Assembly: GCA_002313515.1 (NCBI GenBank) | Contig: DCBQ01000002.1 | Coordinates: forward strand, 1 to 64,000 | DNA from: Candidatus Saccharibacteria bacterium UBA1103 | Lineage (GTDB): Bacteria; Patescibacteriota; Saccharimonadia; Saccharimonadales; Saccharimonadaceae | Direction: 5' to 3' | DNA: 64,000 nt | Shown: positions 42,684-51,282 of the stretch, in pieces | How positions within the stretch are numbered: the first letter of the stretch is position 1 | Layout of the letters: each line of letters starts with the position of its first letter | Translations under genes and position numbers: made by a program | The notes under the pieces: generated by a model | What the model saw: the letters and a program-made list of their open reading frames with translations, nothing else | What the model was told of the DNA's origin: nothing | Database searches by the model: none

Positions 42684-43382
42684 ATGAATGATACAATCGA
42701 TCGAATAATTTTACTAGATAAGCCAGCTGGCATATCTAGTTTTGGCTGCGTGGCTCGAGTGCGGCGTTATTTGACGAAACTGGCGGGCCATAAGGTTAAG
42801 GTGGGGCATTGTGGTACATTGGACCCTTTCGCTACCGGGCTACTAATCCTGGTCAGTGGTAAAAATACTCGTCGGGCCATGGAATTTACCAAATTAGACA
42901 AGGTGTACGAGGCAACACTACGTCTTGGCTGGACTTCTACCACGGGCGATCCCGAGGGTGATGTTACCAATGTATCTGATCGAGTCCCGAATCTAAACGA
43001 AATTAAATCAGCGCTGCAGCAGTTTACCGGCAAGATAAAACAAACGCCACCTGCTTTTAGCGCCATTAAAATTAATGGCCAGCGGGCATATAAGTTGGCG
43101 CGGGCGGGCAAGGAGGTTGAGATACCTCCACGAGAAGTTGAAGTTTATAGTTTAGAAATTCTAGACTACACTTACCCCGACTTAATAATTCGCACGCATG
43201 TTAGTAGTGGTACTTATATTCGCTCACTTGCTGCTGATATTGGACAAGTGCTGGGAGTGGGTGCTTATTTGACTACTCTTCGTCGCGTCAAGATTGCTGA
43301 CTTTGATATTAAAAATGCAGAGCCATTGGATAAATTTGACAAAACAGGGGAGAGTGGGGTAATCTATAAAAGCAATGATTAG
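42684..43382 (+). CDS. truB: tRNA pseudouridine-55 synthase TruB
   Basis: A protein of 232 residues with the catalytic motif HCGTLDPFATGLL (D47), KVYEATLRLGWTSTTGD, TPPAFSAIKINGQRAY and SSGTYIRSLAADIG. It makes pseudouridine 55 in the T arm of tRNAs. Shorter than E. coli TruB because the C-terminal PUA domain is absent or minimal. Its end overlaps rpsO by 8 bases, the start of a truB-rpsO-pnp cluster that is conserved in many bacteria. Confidence 0.95.
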   Translation: MNDTIDRIILLDKPAGISSFGCVARVRRYLTKLAGHKVKVGHCGTLDPFATGLLILVSGKNTRRAMEFTKLDKVYEATLRLGWTSTTGDPEGDVTNVSDRVPNLNEIKSALQQFTGKIKQTPPAFSAIKINGQRAYKLARAGKEVEIPPREVEVYSLEILDYTYPDLIIRTHVSSGTYIRSLAADIGQVLGVGAYLTTLRRVKIADFDIKNAEPLDKFDKTGESGVIYKSND

Positions 43383-43641
43383 CAAAGAAGATAAATTAAA
43401 AGCTATTCAGTCTACGCAGCTTCATGATGGCGACACCGGTTCGGCTAGCGCACAGATCGCTATCCTAACCGCCCGCATCAACGAGGTGACAGAGCACATG
43501 AAGGCTAACAAGCACGATTTCATGGCTCGCCGCGGTCTAATTCAGATGGTCGGTCGTCGCAAGAAGCTACTGAAGGCGCTTAGCGACAATGACTTCGAGC
43601 AGTATAAGAAGGTCATTGAGACTCTAGGTCTACGTAAGTAG
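43375..43641 (+). CDS. rpsO: Small ribosomal subunit protein uS15
   Basis: A protein of 88 residues of normal length, with HDGDTGSASAQIAILTARI, KHDFMARRGLIQMVGRRKKLL and YKKVIETLGLRK. It binds 16S rRNA at the central domain. ATG at 43375 lies inside truB, so it is translationally coupled. A strong terminator follows at once, which separates it from the downstream genes. Confidence 0.97.
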   Translation: MISKEDKLKAIQSTQLHDGDTGSASAQIAILTARINEVTEHMKANKHDFMARRGLIQMVGRRKKLLKALSDNDFEQYKKVIETLGLRK

Positions 43642-43656
43642 GTTATCGGGGTCGAG

Positions 43657-43710
43657 CCCACCGTCACGGCTAATGCCGTGCTACCTCCCTTTACGAAAGG
43701 GAGGTATTTT
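43657..43710 (+). terminator. rpsO terminator; double-hairpin repeat, copy 2
   Basis: CACGGC/GCCGTG (43665-43680) then an 11-bp stem TACCTCCCTTT/AAAGGGAGGTA (43682-43706) followed by TTTTG. The second hairpin with its T-run is a good intrinsic terminator; the pair as a whole repeats the unit at 42599-42643. Confidence 0.8.
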
Positions 43711-43715
43711 GTTTG

Positions 43716-43724
43716 TGCTATAAT
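43716..43724 (+). promoter_or_regulatory. Extended -10, leaderless promoter
   Basis: TGCTATAAT, 6 bases before the ATG at 43731, directly after the rpsO terminator. Confidence 0.6.
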
Positions 43725-43730
43725 TAATTT

Positions 43731-44636
43731 ATGAAAATTCGGTGGGGTATTGGCTGGCGATTAGCTATACTAATAACGGCATTAATTGTGAATTCTAGTA
43801 CACTAGCTAGAGCGATTGACGCTTCTGATCTATATATATTGCCTAACCAAATCGAGGTAGATTCGGGCAATCGGGGCTATTCGCAAAATGCGATTGCTGT
43901 TTATAAAATCCATACTAACCCTGATAAATATGGGCCAATAGTAGTTGGGGCGGGCGATTCAACGCGGAGTTTGGACGTTTTAAGCAACGATGTTGGTGCC
44001 AATGGTCTATCGGGTGGTAATTCAAAGCTGCGCCTATCGGGCTTAGCTGCTGCGCCTAGTGACAACTTCGTAAATGAAATAGTTACGCCTCATGCCCGCG
44101 TAAGGATAATAGGTGATCATTTGCAGTATATACCTAATGGCAATGTTTCTAGCGATACTGTAGACCAGTTCTATTATCAGGAAACTGATGACTATTCTAA
44201 CCAGACGGCGGTGGCTATGGTGACAGTGTCTTTGCAACCCACGAAGCTATCGATTAACTATGATGACGCAGTCCAGCTAGAGTATACTAAGCTAACTAAT
44301 ATAGCTAGTGCCAGTACGGTAATCTATACACAAGGCAATATTGGTTACGACGTACTAGCCAGCAGTGCTAGCGATAATGCCATGGTTGGACCGAGTGGCC
44401 TAATTAAGGCGACCGTAGATGAAGCTAATATGCTGAAATCGGGTACGTGGGGTGTAAGGCTGCCAAATAAACAGAGTTGGCGCGCTATGCCAATGGCATC
44501 GAACGAGCTAGCGGTTGAGGATGACATATTAGGTCGACGTGATATCAATTTAGTATATGGCGCAAATACGGAGGCAGTGCCCAGTGGCACATATGGTGTC
44601 GGTATAATCTATCGGATTACAGCAAATCTACCCTAG
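43731..44636 (+). CDS. Exported protein related to the N-terminal domain of the DGR target
   Basis: A protein of 301 residues: signal peptide 1-25 (GIGWRLAILITALIVNSSTL), then a beta-rich domain. Its last third (KSGTWGVRLPNKQSW ... PSGTYGVGIIYRITANLP) parallels the target protein's residues about 175-238 (DNTWGYRLEN ... SAGTYSTTIQYTVTANLP) and the frame stops exactly there, without IPT or lectin-like domains. Thus it is a short paralogue without variable repeat, or a partner at the surface. It separates rpsO from pnp and has its own promoter. Confidence 0.75.
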   Translation: MKIRWGIGWRLAILITALIVNSSTLARAIDASDLYILPNQIEVDSGNRGYSQNAIAVYKIHTNPDKYGPIVVGAGDSTRSLDVLSNDVGANGLSGGNSKLRLSGLAAAPSDNFVNEIVTPHARVRIIGDHLQYIPNGNVSSDTVDQFYYQETDDYSNQTAVAMVTVSLQPTKLSINYDDAVQLEYTKLTNIASASTVIYTQGNIGYDVLASSASDNAMVGPSGLIKATVDEANMLKSGTWGVRLPNKQSWRAMPMASNELAVEDDILGRRDINLVYGANTEAVPSGTYGVGIIYRITANLP

Positions 44637-44639
44637 TTC

Positions 44640-44648
44640 TGATATAAT
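44640..44648 (+). promoter_or_regulatory. Extended -10 promoter of pnp
   Basis: TGATATAAT a few bases after the previous stop. The start near 44655 gives an mRNA leader of about 93 bases, unusually long for this genome. Confidence 0.65.
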
Positions 44649-44664
44649 GTAAATCGTAAGTAAG

Positions 44665-44729
44665 GTGTCAGCGGTGAAAATTGCCGCATTTTCGCCCACC
44701 TGCGGTGCGGCAATTTGCGCTACTGACAC
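44665..44729 (+). promoter_or_regulatory. pnp leader: Long stem-loop in the pnp leader
   Basis: GTGTCAGCG pairs with CGCTACTGACAC-type sequence at the base, and AAATTGCCGCA pairs with TGCGGCAATTT above it, giving about 20 paired bases in two blocks around a 15-20 base loop. In E. coli a similar leader duplex is cut by RNase III and then used by PNPase to repress its own synthesis. Here the function is inferred from the position. Confidence 0.6.
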
Positions 44730-44747
44730 GCTAAAGAAGGGAGTTTC

Positions 44748-46871
44748 ATGGCAAAAGTCATTCAAACGGGGAAAGAATTAATCAAAGTCTCGACCAACTG
44801 GTTGGGGCGCGAGCTGACTATGGAGGTCAACCGGGTATGTTTCCGCACACAGGCGTCTGTGCTGGTGCGCTACGGTGATACCACGGTACTAGGTCTAGCA
44901 CAGGTAGGTGGCGTAAACCCAGATCTAGACTATTTTCCACTATCGATTGATTACGAGGAAAAGTATTATGCAGCGGGCAAGATGAGCAGCAGCCGCTTTA
45001 TGAAGCGCGAAGGTAAGCCGTCGGATGAGGCGGTGCTGATTGGCCGCCTAATTGATCGCCCGATTCGACCGCTGTTTCCGAAGGGTTATAAGAACGAGTG
45101 CCAGGTGGTGTCGACGGTATTATCGATGGACCCGAGCTTCCGGCCAGATGCGATTGCTATGTTGGCAGCTAGTACAGCCTTGATGCTAACCGGCGCGCCG
45201 TTTGATGGTCCAGTGGCGGGTCTAAGGATTGGTCTGGACAAGAACGGTGATTTTAGGGCCTTTATGAGTCGCGATGAACTAGCGGCCGGTAAGCTGGACC
45301 TATTTGTGGCCGGTGGTGACAAGGGTATCTTGATGGTGGAGGCGGGTGCCAAGGAAGTATCTGAGGATACCTTAGTGGACGCTTTCGCTTGGGCTGAGGA
45401 AAATATTAAACCAGCGCTAGAGCTACAAAAGGAGTTAAAGGCCAAGGTGGCGCCGGCCGAGCAGGAGTACGAGATTGAGAAGGTCAGTGATGATCTGCAG
45501 GCGCAAGTGGACGAGTACTTGAAGGATAAGCTGGGTGCTAACCTGCGCATGCCGTATCTACAGCGCAACGAGAAGGTGGCAGAGATTCGCGAAGAATTCA
45601 TGAATCACTTTAGCTCTGACTATGACGAGCTAGCGTGGGCGGATTTAGAGCCGAAATATAGTGAGGCTTTTGGTAACGCCATTAAGAAGGATGTACGTAA
45701 AGGCATTATTGAAGAAGGTATTCGCCCCGATGGCCGTAAACTGACTGAGATTCGGCCGCTGACCTCGGAGGTGGCGGTACTGCCACGGGTGCACGGATCA
45801 TCGCTGTTTACGCGCGGTCTAACTCAGGCCATGAATATCGTGACCTTGGCACCGCTATCGATGTCGCAACTAGTGGACACTATGGAGGTAACCGACGGCG
45901 AGCGTCGCTATATTCACCACTACAATGCGCCTGGCTACACTGTGGGTGAGATTAAGCGCATTGGTACGCCGGGTCGTCGCGAAATTGGCCACGGCTACTT
46001 AGCTGAGCGGGCGCTAATGCCAGTGCTACCGGATACCGAGGAGTTTCCGTATGCGATCCGTTCAGTGACGGAGATTATGTCGCAGAACGGCTCGACCTCG
46101 ATGGCGGCGACTTGCTCTAGCTGTCTAGCACTAATGGATGCCGGCGTGCCGCTGAAGCGCCCGGTATCTGGTGTGGCGATGGGCCTAATGACCGATGGGG
46201 ATAAGCATTACATCTTAACCGATATGGCTGACCAAGAGGACTTTGCTGGTGATATGGACTTTAAGTGCACGGGTACTAGCGAGGGTGTAACGGCCCTACA
46301 GATGGATATTAAGGTGCATGGTCTAACCACCGATATCCTGCGCGAAGCTTTGCAGCGAGCCAAGACGGCGCGGGCGGAGATTCTACAGAATATGCTAGCG
46401 GCTTTGCCGGCTCCACGTAAGGAGCTGTCGCCCTATGCACCACGTATTGAAAAGCTACAGATTAACCCCGACAAAATCGGTGCGGTCATCGGCAAGGGTG
46501 GTGATACGATTAACAAGATTACTGCTGAAACCGGTGTGTCTGTGGATATTAACGAGGATGGCCTGATTACCTTTGCTAGCAATGACGCTGAGATGATGCA
46601 GCGAGCCATAGACTGGGTGCGCAGTCTGACTGAAGAGCCGGAAGTGGGTAAGATTTACCGCGGTACGGTTGTGGGGCTGAAGGACTTTGGCGCCTTTGTG
46701 AATATTCTACCGGGCATTGACGGCATGCTACATGTCAGTAAAATTGTCGAGGGCCGGCGTATCAAGGAACCAGCGGAAGTGCTGGAAATGGGTCAGCCGG
46801 TAAATGTGAAGCTAGTGGCCATTGACGACAAGGGACGTTTGAGCCTAACTATGCTAGGGGTTGAGCAGTAG
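44748..46871 (+). CDS. pnp: Polyribonucleotide nucleotidyltransferase (PNPase)
   Basis: A protein of 707 residues with two RNase PH domains, the second holding GSSLFTRGLTQAM and the phosphorolytic site near TDMADQEDFAGDMDFK, then KH (IGAVIGKGGDTINKITAETG) and S1 (GTVVGLKDFGAFVNILPG) domains. It degrades RNA 3' to 5' with phosphate as a trimer. GAAGGGAG ribosome site. The SDR gene starts on the base after its stop, so the two are co-transcribed. Confidence 0.97.
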   Translation: MAKVIQTGKELIKVSTNWLGRELTMEVNRVCFRTQASVLVRYGDTTVLGLAQVGGVNPDLDYFPLSIDYEEKYYAAGKMSSSRFMKREGKPSDEAVLIGRLIDRPIRPLFPKGYKNECQVVSTVLSMDPSFRPDAIAMLAASTALMLTGAPFDGPVAGLRIGLDKNGDFRAFMSRDELAAGKLDLFVAGGDKGILMVEAGAKEVSEDTLVDAFAWAEENIKPALELQKELKAKVAPAEQEYEIEKVSDDLQAQVDEYLKDKLGANLRMPYLQRNEKVAEIREEFMNHFSSDYDELAWADLEPKYSEAFGNAIKKDVRKGIIEEGIRPDGRKLTEIRPLTSEVAVLPRVHGSSLFTRGLTQAMNIVTLAPLSMSQLVDTMEVTDGERRYIHHYNAPGYTVGEIKRIGTPGRREIGHGYLAERALMPVLPDTEEFPYAIRSVTEIMSQNGSTSMAATCSSCLALMDAGVPLKRPVSGVAMGLMTDGDKHYILTDMADQEDFAGDMDFKCTGTSEGVTALQMDIKVHGLTTDILREALQRAKTARAEILQNMLAALPAPRKELSPYAPRIEKLQINPDKIGAVIGKGGDTINKITAETGVSVDINEDGLITFASNDAEMMQRAIDWVRSLTEEPEVGKIYRGTVVGLKDFGAFVNILPGIDGMLHVSKIVEGRRIKEPAEVLEMGQPVNVKLVAIDDKGRLSLTMLGVEQ

Positions 46872-47654
46872 ATGGCGACCGCCATTATTACAGGTGGAAG
46901 TCAGGGTCTCGGACTAAAGTTTGCCGAGGCCTTGGCGGCCGCGGGCTGTGACCTAGTAGTGGTGGCACGAGGTGAGGAAGCGCTAGCTAAGGCTAAGCAG
47001 TCGCTCGAGCAAGTGTATTCGGTGAAAGTGACTACCATGAGCGTAGACTTGGCGGATGCGCAGGCTGTGGAAAAAGTTGTGGATAAGGTCCGTCGCACTA
47101 AGGACTTGGCATATTTTATTAATAATGCGGGCTTTGGTGTGCATATTGATGCCGATGCTCACAGTAAGAAAGCCCACGATTTGCAGCGTAGTGCCCTAGA
47201 TGTTATGGCGCTGAATACCTTACTGTTTAGTACGACGGCAGCTAGCGTTATGAAGCGCCAGCAGTATGGTCATATTATCAATGTTTCATCTACTTCGGCC
47301 TGGCTATTTAATGGCAACTATTCGGCTATCAAGGCTTACGTATTGACTTATACACAGAGCTTAGCATTAAGCCTAGAGGGTACTGGTGTGACTGCTACGG
47401 CGGTCTGCCCTTCGTGGATGCATACTAATTTTCACGCGGCAGTGGGCTTAGGTGAGCCCTCGGTCCCGGAGTGGCTGTATGTTCACCCTGACCAGGTAGT
47501 AGATCAAGCACTAAAAGGCGCAAGGCAGGGCAAATCCGTGGTAGTACCGACCTGGCGATGGAAGTTTATAATCTGGTGTTTACAGCATGGTCCGATAGCA
47601 CTAAGGCGTCACGTCAGTCGACGCTATCAGGCGACCGATAATTATAAGAAATAG
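46872..47654 (+). CDS. Short-chain dehydrogenase/reductase
   Basis: A protein of 260 residues: Rossmann TGGSQGLGLKFAEALA, INNAGFG, catalytic Ser in NVSSTSAW and the YSAIK Tyr/Lys pair, with a classical SDR length. The C-terminus is basic and somewhat hydrophobic (WKFIIWCLQHGPIALRR), which may touch the membrane. Substrate unknown; its neighbour PlsC hints at lipid metabolism. No gap between the pnp stop and its ATG. Confidence 0.88.
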   Translation: MATAIITGGSQGLGLKFAEALAAAGCDLVVVARGEEALAKAKQSLEQVYSVKVTTMSVDLADAQAVEKVVDKVRRTKDLAYFINNAGFGVHIDADAHSKKAHDLQRSALDVMALNTLLFSTTAASVMKRQQYGHIINVSSTSAWLFNGNYSAIKAYVLTYTQSLALSLEGTGVTATAVCPSWMHTNFHAAVGLGEPSVPEWLYVHPDQVVDQALKGARQGKSVVVPTWRWKFIIWCLQHGPIALRRHVSRRYQATDNYKK

Positions 47655-47660
47655 TGGAAT

Positions 47661-48404
47661 ATGGCGGTTGAATATCATGACACTTCGTATACTGACAGTG
47701 CGGCGCATACGTTAAAGCGCTATCATTCGACTTGGCGCTACGTCTTGCGCTACATTATTCAATTACTAATCCTTAATCCGGCTCTACATATGGTGCTGCG
47801 GCTGAAGGTGACTAATTGTTCCCTCCTCCTGGCGGGGAGGAAAGGCCAGAAATCAACGATTTCTGGGCCGGATGAAGGGAATTCTAAACCCATTATCATC
47901 ATGCCAAACCACCAGTCGCACTTTGATGCGCCATTAATCATTGCTACCTTGCCGCGTAAATTCGGCGCTAAGGTGGCGGTGGGGGCGGCGACCGATAACT
48001 TCTTTCGCAGTTGGCTGCGTTCCAAGCCGGCACGCTGCTTGGTCAATACTTATCCTATTGATCGGGATAATTCACACCGTCATAACGGTGTATCGCGGCG
48101 ATTGGTGCATGAAGGTGTTCCAATTCTGGTCTTCCCCGAAGGTACGCGAACACGCGATGGTAAATTAGGCAGGTTCCATGAAGGCTTGGCGCACATTGCG
48201 ATAGAGGAGGGTGCACAGATATTACCAGTTGTAATACAGGGTGCGCGGGAGGCTTGGCCAGCGGATCATAAATTATGGCGGAGTGGCCGACCGCACATAT
48301 CGGTAACCTATTTACCGCTAATTACACCTAAGCCTAACGAAACGGCTGCTATCTTAACTAAGCGCGTAAAGGCTGCTATTAGTAAACAGCTTATGCTAAA
48401 ATAG
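47661..48404 (+). CDS. 1-acyl-sn-glycerol-3-phosphate acyltransferase-like (PlsC)
   Basis: A protein of 247 residues with the HX4D motif in MPNHQSHFDAPLI, the FPEGTRTRDGKL motif and the LPVVIQGAREAW segment. It acylates lysophosphatidic acid or a similar acceptor at the membrane. Residues about 53-73, between the N-terminal helix and the HX4D motif, look foreign: they are encoded by two back-to-back hairpins (47819-47869) and keep the frame. Follows the SDR gene by 6 bases. Confidence 0.88.
   Translation: MAVEYHDTSYTDSAAHTLKRYHSTWRYVLRYIIQLLILNPALHMVLRLKVTNCSLLLAGRKGQKSTISGPDEGNSKPIIIMPNHQSHFDAPLIIATLPRKFGAKVAVGAATDNFFRSWLRSKPARCLVNTYPIDRDNSHRHNGVSRRLVHEGVPILVFPEGTRTRDGKLGRFHEGLAHIAIEEGAQILPVVIQGAREAWPADHKLWRSGRPHISVTYLPLITPKPNETAAILTKRVKAAISKQLMLK
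47819..47869. repeat. Two hairpins inserted in frame in the plsC-like gene
   Basis: First hairpin TTCCCTCCTCC/GGGGAGGAA at 47819-47842; second GGCCAGAAATC/GATTTCTGGGCC at 47844-47869. The first has the CCTCC/GGAGG character of the intergenic hairpins of this window. The encoded segment lies where PlsC proteins have only a short linker. Confidence 0.55.
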
Positions 48405-48434
48405 TTTTATAATTATTGCTACAGGATACTAAAT

Positions 48435-49505
48435 ATGTTTCCCAATAATCCTAACAACTCCAATGCTCAGAACGGTAGTCAGCCACTGAACTATCCGGGC
48501 TATCCACAACCTGGTGGCCCTAGTTATACTACACCGACCTACAATGGCGTGCCACAGTATGGCCGCGACTATATGCCTAACTATGGTCAGCAGACTGGCG
48601 TCTATGGCCGTGATAATAATCAGATACCAGTAGGAGTGCAACCGCTAGGTCAGAACCAGATAATAGGTGATGCTTTCCCGGCACAGAATGTAGCCGAGCC
48701 AGTGCACACTAAGAAAAAGTCGCATTTGCCCCTGTTCATTGCCTTGGGCAGCGCTATCTGCTTAGTCCTCGGTGTGGTTGGTGTGATGGCGGCAAAATAC
48801 ATGGGTGAGCTACATCCAGCGGATTATGCGGAAGCAGCAACAGCCTCAACAGTTTTATTAAAGACTATGCAGAGTGATGACTATAAGACAGTAGATAGTA
48901 GTTTAATGCTGCCTAGCGATAGTCAAGCGACTGCCGAAGATTTGAAGCAAGCGCGCCAGGCAGTAGATAAACTGAAGGGCCAGTTGGAAAAACAGGGTAA
49001 TACTCTGGCTAGCAAAGATGCGGTAGCGCGCGATGCAACCGCCAGTAGCTACTTGACTGATTTATCAAACAAATACCAAGCATACCATAGCGATCTAGAG
49101 ATTCTGTCAACCGTGATTGACGCGACTAGTGGGGTGGTAGATGATTTGACGGCGCTTACTGTGGCTAGTCAGAGCACGGCGCCGTTAGATGCGACCGCCC
49201 TCAATAATTTGTCAATTAATGCCAGTAATATCTCTACTAAGTTCGGTGGGGTTAATACGTCCAAGAATGAGGTTAATCTGGCCTTCAAACAGGCGGCTGA
49301 TGCCTATCAATTAACCGTTGATGCGATTCGTAAACGCGTTAGCAACGACCCTGATGCTGCTAATGCGCAGCTACAAGCAAAAAATAGTTTGGCGCAATTT
49401 GACTCGCAGTGGTACGAGATCGTTAATGCTATACGTGATGACGCTAAGAATCTTACTAAATTAGTAACTACCCTAAACGACTACTTGAACGAGAAGGCAA
49501 AATAA
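48435..49505 (+). CDS. Membrane protein with Pro/Tyr/Asn-rich head and helical outer domain, unknown function
   Basis: A protein of 356 residues: a cytoplasmic low-complexity head (1-95, [13 protein letters not shown] and GYPQPGG-like), one helix ([20 protein letters not shown], about 99-120), then a mostly helical extracytoplasmic domain (about 125-356) without cysteines. No family recognised. TATAAT at 48408-48413 with AGGA before the ATG. Its stop shares a base with the next start (TAATG), so it is coupled with the UDG gene. Confidence 0.65.
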   Translation: MFPNNPNNSNAQNGSQPLNYPGYPQPGGPSYTTPTYNGVPQYGRDYMPNYGQQTGVYGRDNNQIPVGVQPLGQNQIIGDAFPAQNVAEPVHTKKKSHLPLFIALGSAICLVLGVVGVMAAKYMGELHPADYAEAATASTVLLKTMQSDDYKTVDSSLMLPSDSQATAEDLKQARQAVDKLKGQLEKQGNTLASKDAVARDATASSYLTDLSNKYQAYHSDLEILSTVIDATSGVVDDLTALTVASQSTAPLDATALNNLSINASNISTKFGGVNTSKNEVNLAFKQAADAYQLTVDAIRKRVSNDPDAANAQLQAKNSLAQFDSQWYEIVNAIRDDAKNLTKLVTTLNDYLNEKAK

Positions 49506-50092
49506 TGGCGGGTGAGGCAAGCGATAAAAGACAGCAATTGCGGGCGATTGCCGATGAGATTATTAAAAATAAGGTTTGTCCAGACCTGGCAGCACAAGCG
49601 ACGCAGCTGGTAATGGGCGACGGTAATGTAAATGCAGATATTGTATTTATTGGCGAAGCGCCAGGCAAAAATGAGGACGAACAGGGGCTTCCGTTTGTGG
49701 GTGCAGCGGGCAAATTTCTAAACGAGATGTTGGCTTCGATCAACTTGAAGCGCGAGAACGTCTATATAACTAACATCGTAAAATATCGTCCACCCAATAA
49801 TCGTGATCCGCTACCTGATGAAAAGCGTGCTTTTTGGCCTTATTTGGTGCATCAATTAGAAGTAATTGACCCCAGGATTATTGTAACTCTGGGCCGTCAC
49901 TCTATGGGGTACTTTTTGCCGAAGACTAGAATATCGCAAATACACGGCCAACCGCAACGGATTCGCTTAACCGAAGGCAGTAAAAGCTATGATTGGGTGA
50001 TCTTACCGCTTTATCATCCAGCAGCAGCGTTATATAACGGCTCACTGCGAGCGACGCTAATGACAGATTTTAAACAGTTAGCTGTGCTATAA
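49505..50092 (+). CDS. Uracil-DNA glycosylase, family 4-like, lacking most Fe-S cysteines
   Basis: A protein of 195 residues with the family 4 motifs [30 protein letters not shown] and [10 protein letters not shown]. It removes uracil from DNA. Family 4 enzymes normally use four cysteines for a [4Fe-4S] cluster; here the whole protein has a single Cys (KNKVCPDL). The usual VVKCRPP cysteine is Tyr and the one before PYL is replaced too. The protein therefore probably folds without the cluster. Confidence 0.85.
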   Translation: MAGEASDKRQQLRAIADEIIKNKVCPDLAAQATQLVMGDGNVNADIVFIGEAPGKNEDEQGLPFVGAAGKFLNEMLASINLKRENVYITNIVKYRPPNNRDPLPDEKRAFWPYLVHQLEVIDPRIIVTLGRHSMGYFLPKTRISQIHGQPQRIRLTEGSKSYDWVILPLYHPAAALYNGSLRATLMTDFKQLAVL

Positions 50093-50093
50093 T
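50085..50093 (+). promoter_or_regulatory. Extended -10, leaderless promoter
   Basis: TGCTATAAT across the UDG stop codon, 6 bases before the ATG at 50100. Confidence 0.6.
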
Positions 50094-50099
50094 AAGCAT

Positions 50100-50702
50100 A
50101 TGCTAATTACCATCGATAGCGTTATTGGCGCGCCAGTAGTAAGCTTAAGGACTTCGCAGCCCCTTGGCGTTATTACTGAGCCAATCATAAATCCCTATAC
50201 TCTGAAGGTAGTAGCCTTTTATGTTGATGGTCCGATGGTACAGTATGACCCAGCGGTGATATTTACTGAAGATATTCGGGCGCTAGATAGGCGAGGTGTT
50301 TTGATCGACTCAGCCGAGAATATCATGTCGCCAGTTGACATGGTGCGATTGAATGAAGTGATAGCGTATGATTTTCACTTAGTAAAATTACTGGTAGTGG
50401 ATAATCATAAACAAAAGCTAGGCCATGTTGGAACTTATATCGTAGATTCGCATAGCTTCAATATCATGCAGATCGTGGTGCAACCACGCTTCTGGAAGAG
50501 CCTCAGCGTAACTGAATTGACTATTAGCCGTAATCAGATTATTGAAATTGATGATAAAAAAATCGTGGTAAAAGCGCCCGATATTCGTCTAAAAGAGCCG
50601 GCTAAAAAAATGCCAGTGAACGAAAAGTTACTGAACCCCGAGTTTGACAACCCGTTTCGCAAACCTAAGTCGCGTCCCGCCGAAAGCGCTGGATCGCGTT
50701 GA
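50100..50702 (+). CDS. PRC-barrel domain protein
   Basis: A protein of 200 residues with two PRC-barrel-like halves (GAPVVSLRTSQPLGVITEPI and KLLVVDNHKQKLGHVGTYIV), each a six-strand small barrel, plus a Lys/Pro-rich tail. PRC-barrels bind RNA or protein partners in 16S rRNA processing (RimM) and photosynthesis proteins; which applies here is unclear. The leaderless promoter fixes the start. The last 38 bases overlap recX tail to tail. Confidence 0.75.
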   Translation: MLITIDSVIGAPVVSLRTSQPLGVITEPIINPYTLKVVAFYVDGPMVQYDPAVIFTEDIRALDRRGVLIDSAENIMSPVDMVRLNEVIAYDFHLVKLLVVDNHKQKLGHVGTYIVDSHSFNIMQIVVQPRFWKSLSVTELTISRNQIIEIDDKKIVVKAPDIRLKEPAKKMPVNEKLLNPEFDNPFRKPKSRPAESAGSR

Positions 50703-51270
50703 TCACGTCGTCGTATTGAAAGCCATTGCGCATCAGGTAGGCGATCAGCTTGCGATCGTCGTCATAGCGGTGAATGCGTTTAGCGACCAGTTTGTCTAGG
50801 GTGTCGTCGTCGCGCACCTCATCATGTAATATCTTCGCGATGATGTCGCTACTGATACCCTTCTTCTGTAGGTCCAGCTTGATACGCTTTTTGGAATAGC
50901 GGCCGCTACTTAAGCGCGACTCGGCGAATGCCTTTGCGAACACCGCATCATTTAGATAGCCACGGGATTTTAGCCGGTCGATCACACGCTCGGTATTGTG
51001 CTTGGTCCACTGCTTGCGGAAGGCATAGTCGCGAATCTCGCGTTCGCTGCGTAGGCGCCGGCTGATTAAATCGACCGCTCGGATGTAATTTTTGCCATAA
51101 TCTGATTCGGACTTTAGATGCTCTAGTTGTTCCTCGTTAATTTCCAGCCCGCTGTGTAGCCCCGACTGCACTAGCTGTAGCTCGTCCAGAGAAAACGAAT
51201 ACTGGCCGTCTACGTAAATATTGTAGCGGCCAGCAGTTTTGGCGGCTGGTTGAACTTTGGTGATCTGCAC
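50665..51270 (-). CDS. recX: RecX-family regulator of RecA
   Basis: A protein of 201 residues starting with GTG at 51270, 12 bases after the recA stop, with AGAGG upstream. Three-helix RecX repeats are visible (AVDLISRRLRSEREIRDYAFRK, RVIDRLKSRGYLNDAVFAKAF, KIRLDLQKKGIS-like). RecX binds RecA filaments and limits recombination. The N-terminal 60 residues form a beta-rich extension (YNIYVDGQYSFSLDELQL). It ends inside the PRC-barrel gene. Confidence 0.88.
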   Translation of the reverse strand: MQITKVQPAAKTAGRYNIYVDGQYSFSLDELQLVQSGLHSGLEINEEQLEHLKSESDYGKNYIRAVDLISRRLRSEREIRDYAFRKQWTKHNTERVIDRLKSRGYLNDAVFAKAFAESRLSSGRYSKKRIKLDLQKKGISSDIIAKILHDEVRDDDTLDKLVAKRIHRYDDDRKLIAYLMRNGFQYDDVINAIQRFRRDAT

Positions 51271-51282
51271 CGCCAGCCTCTA

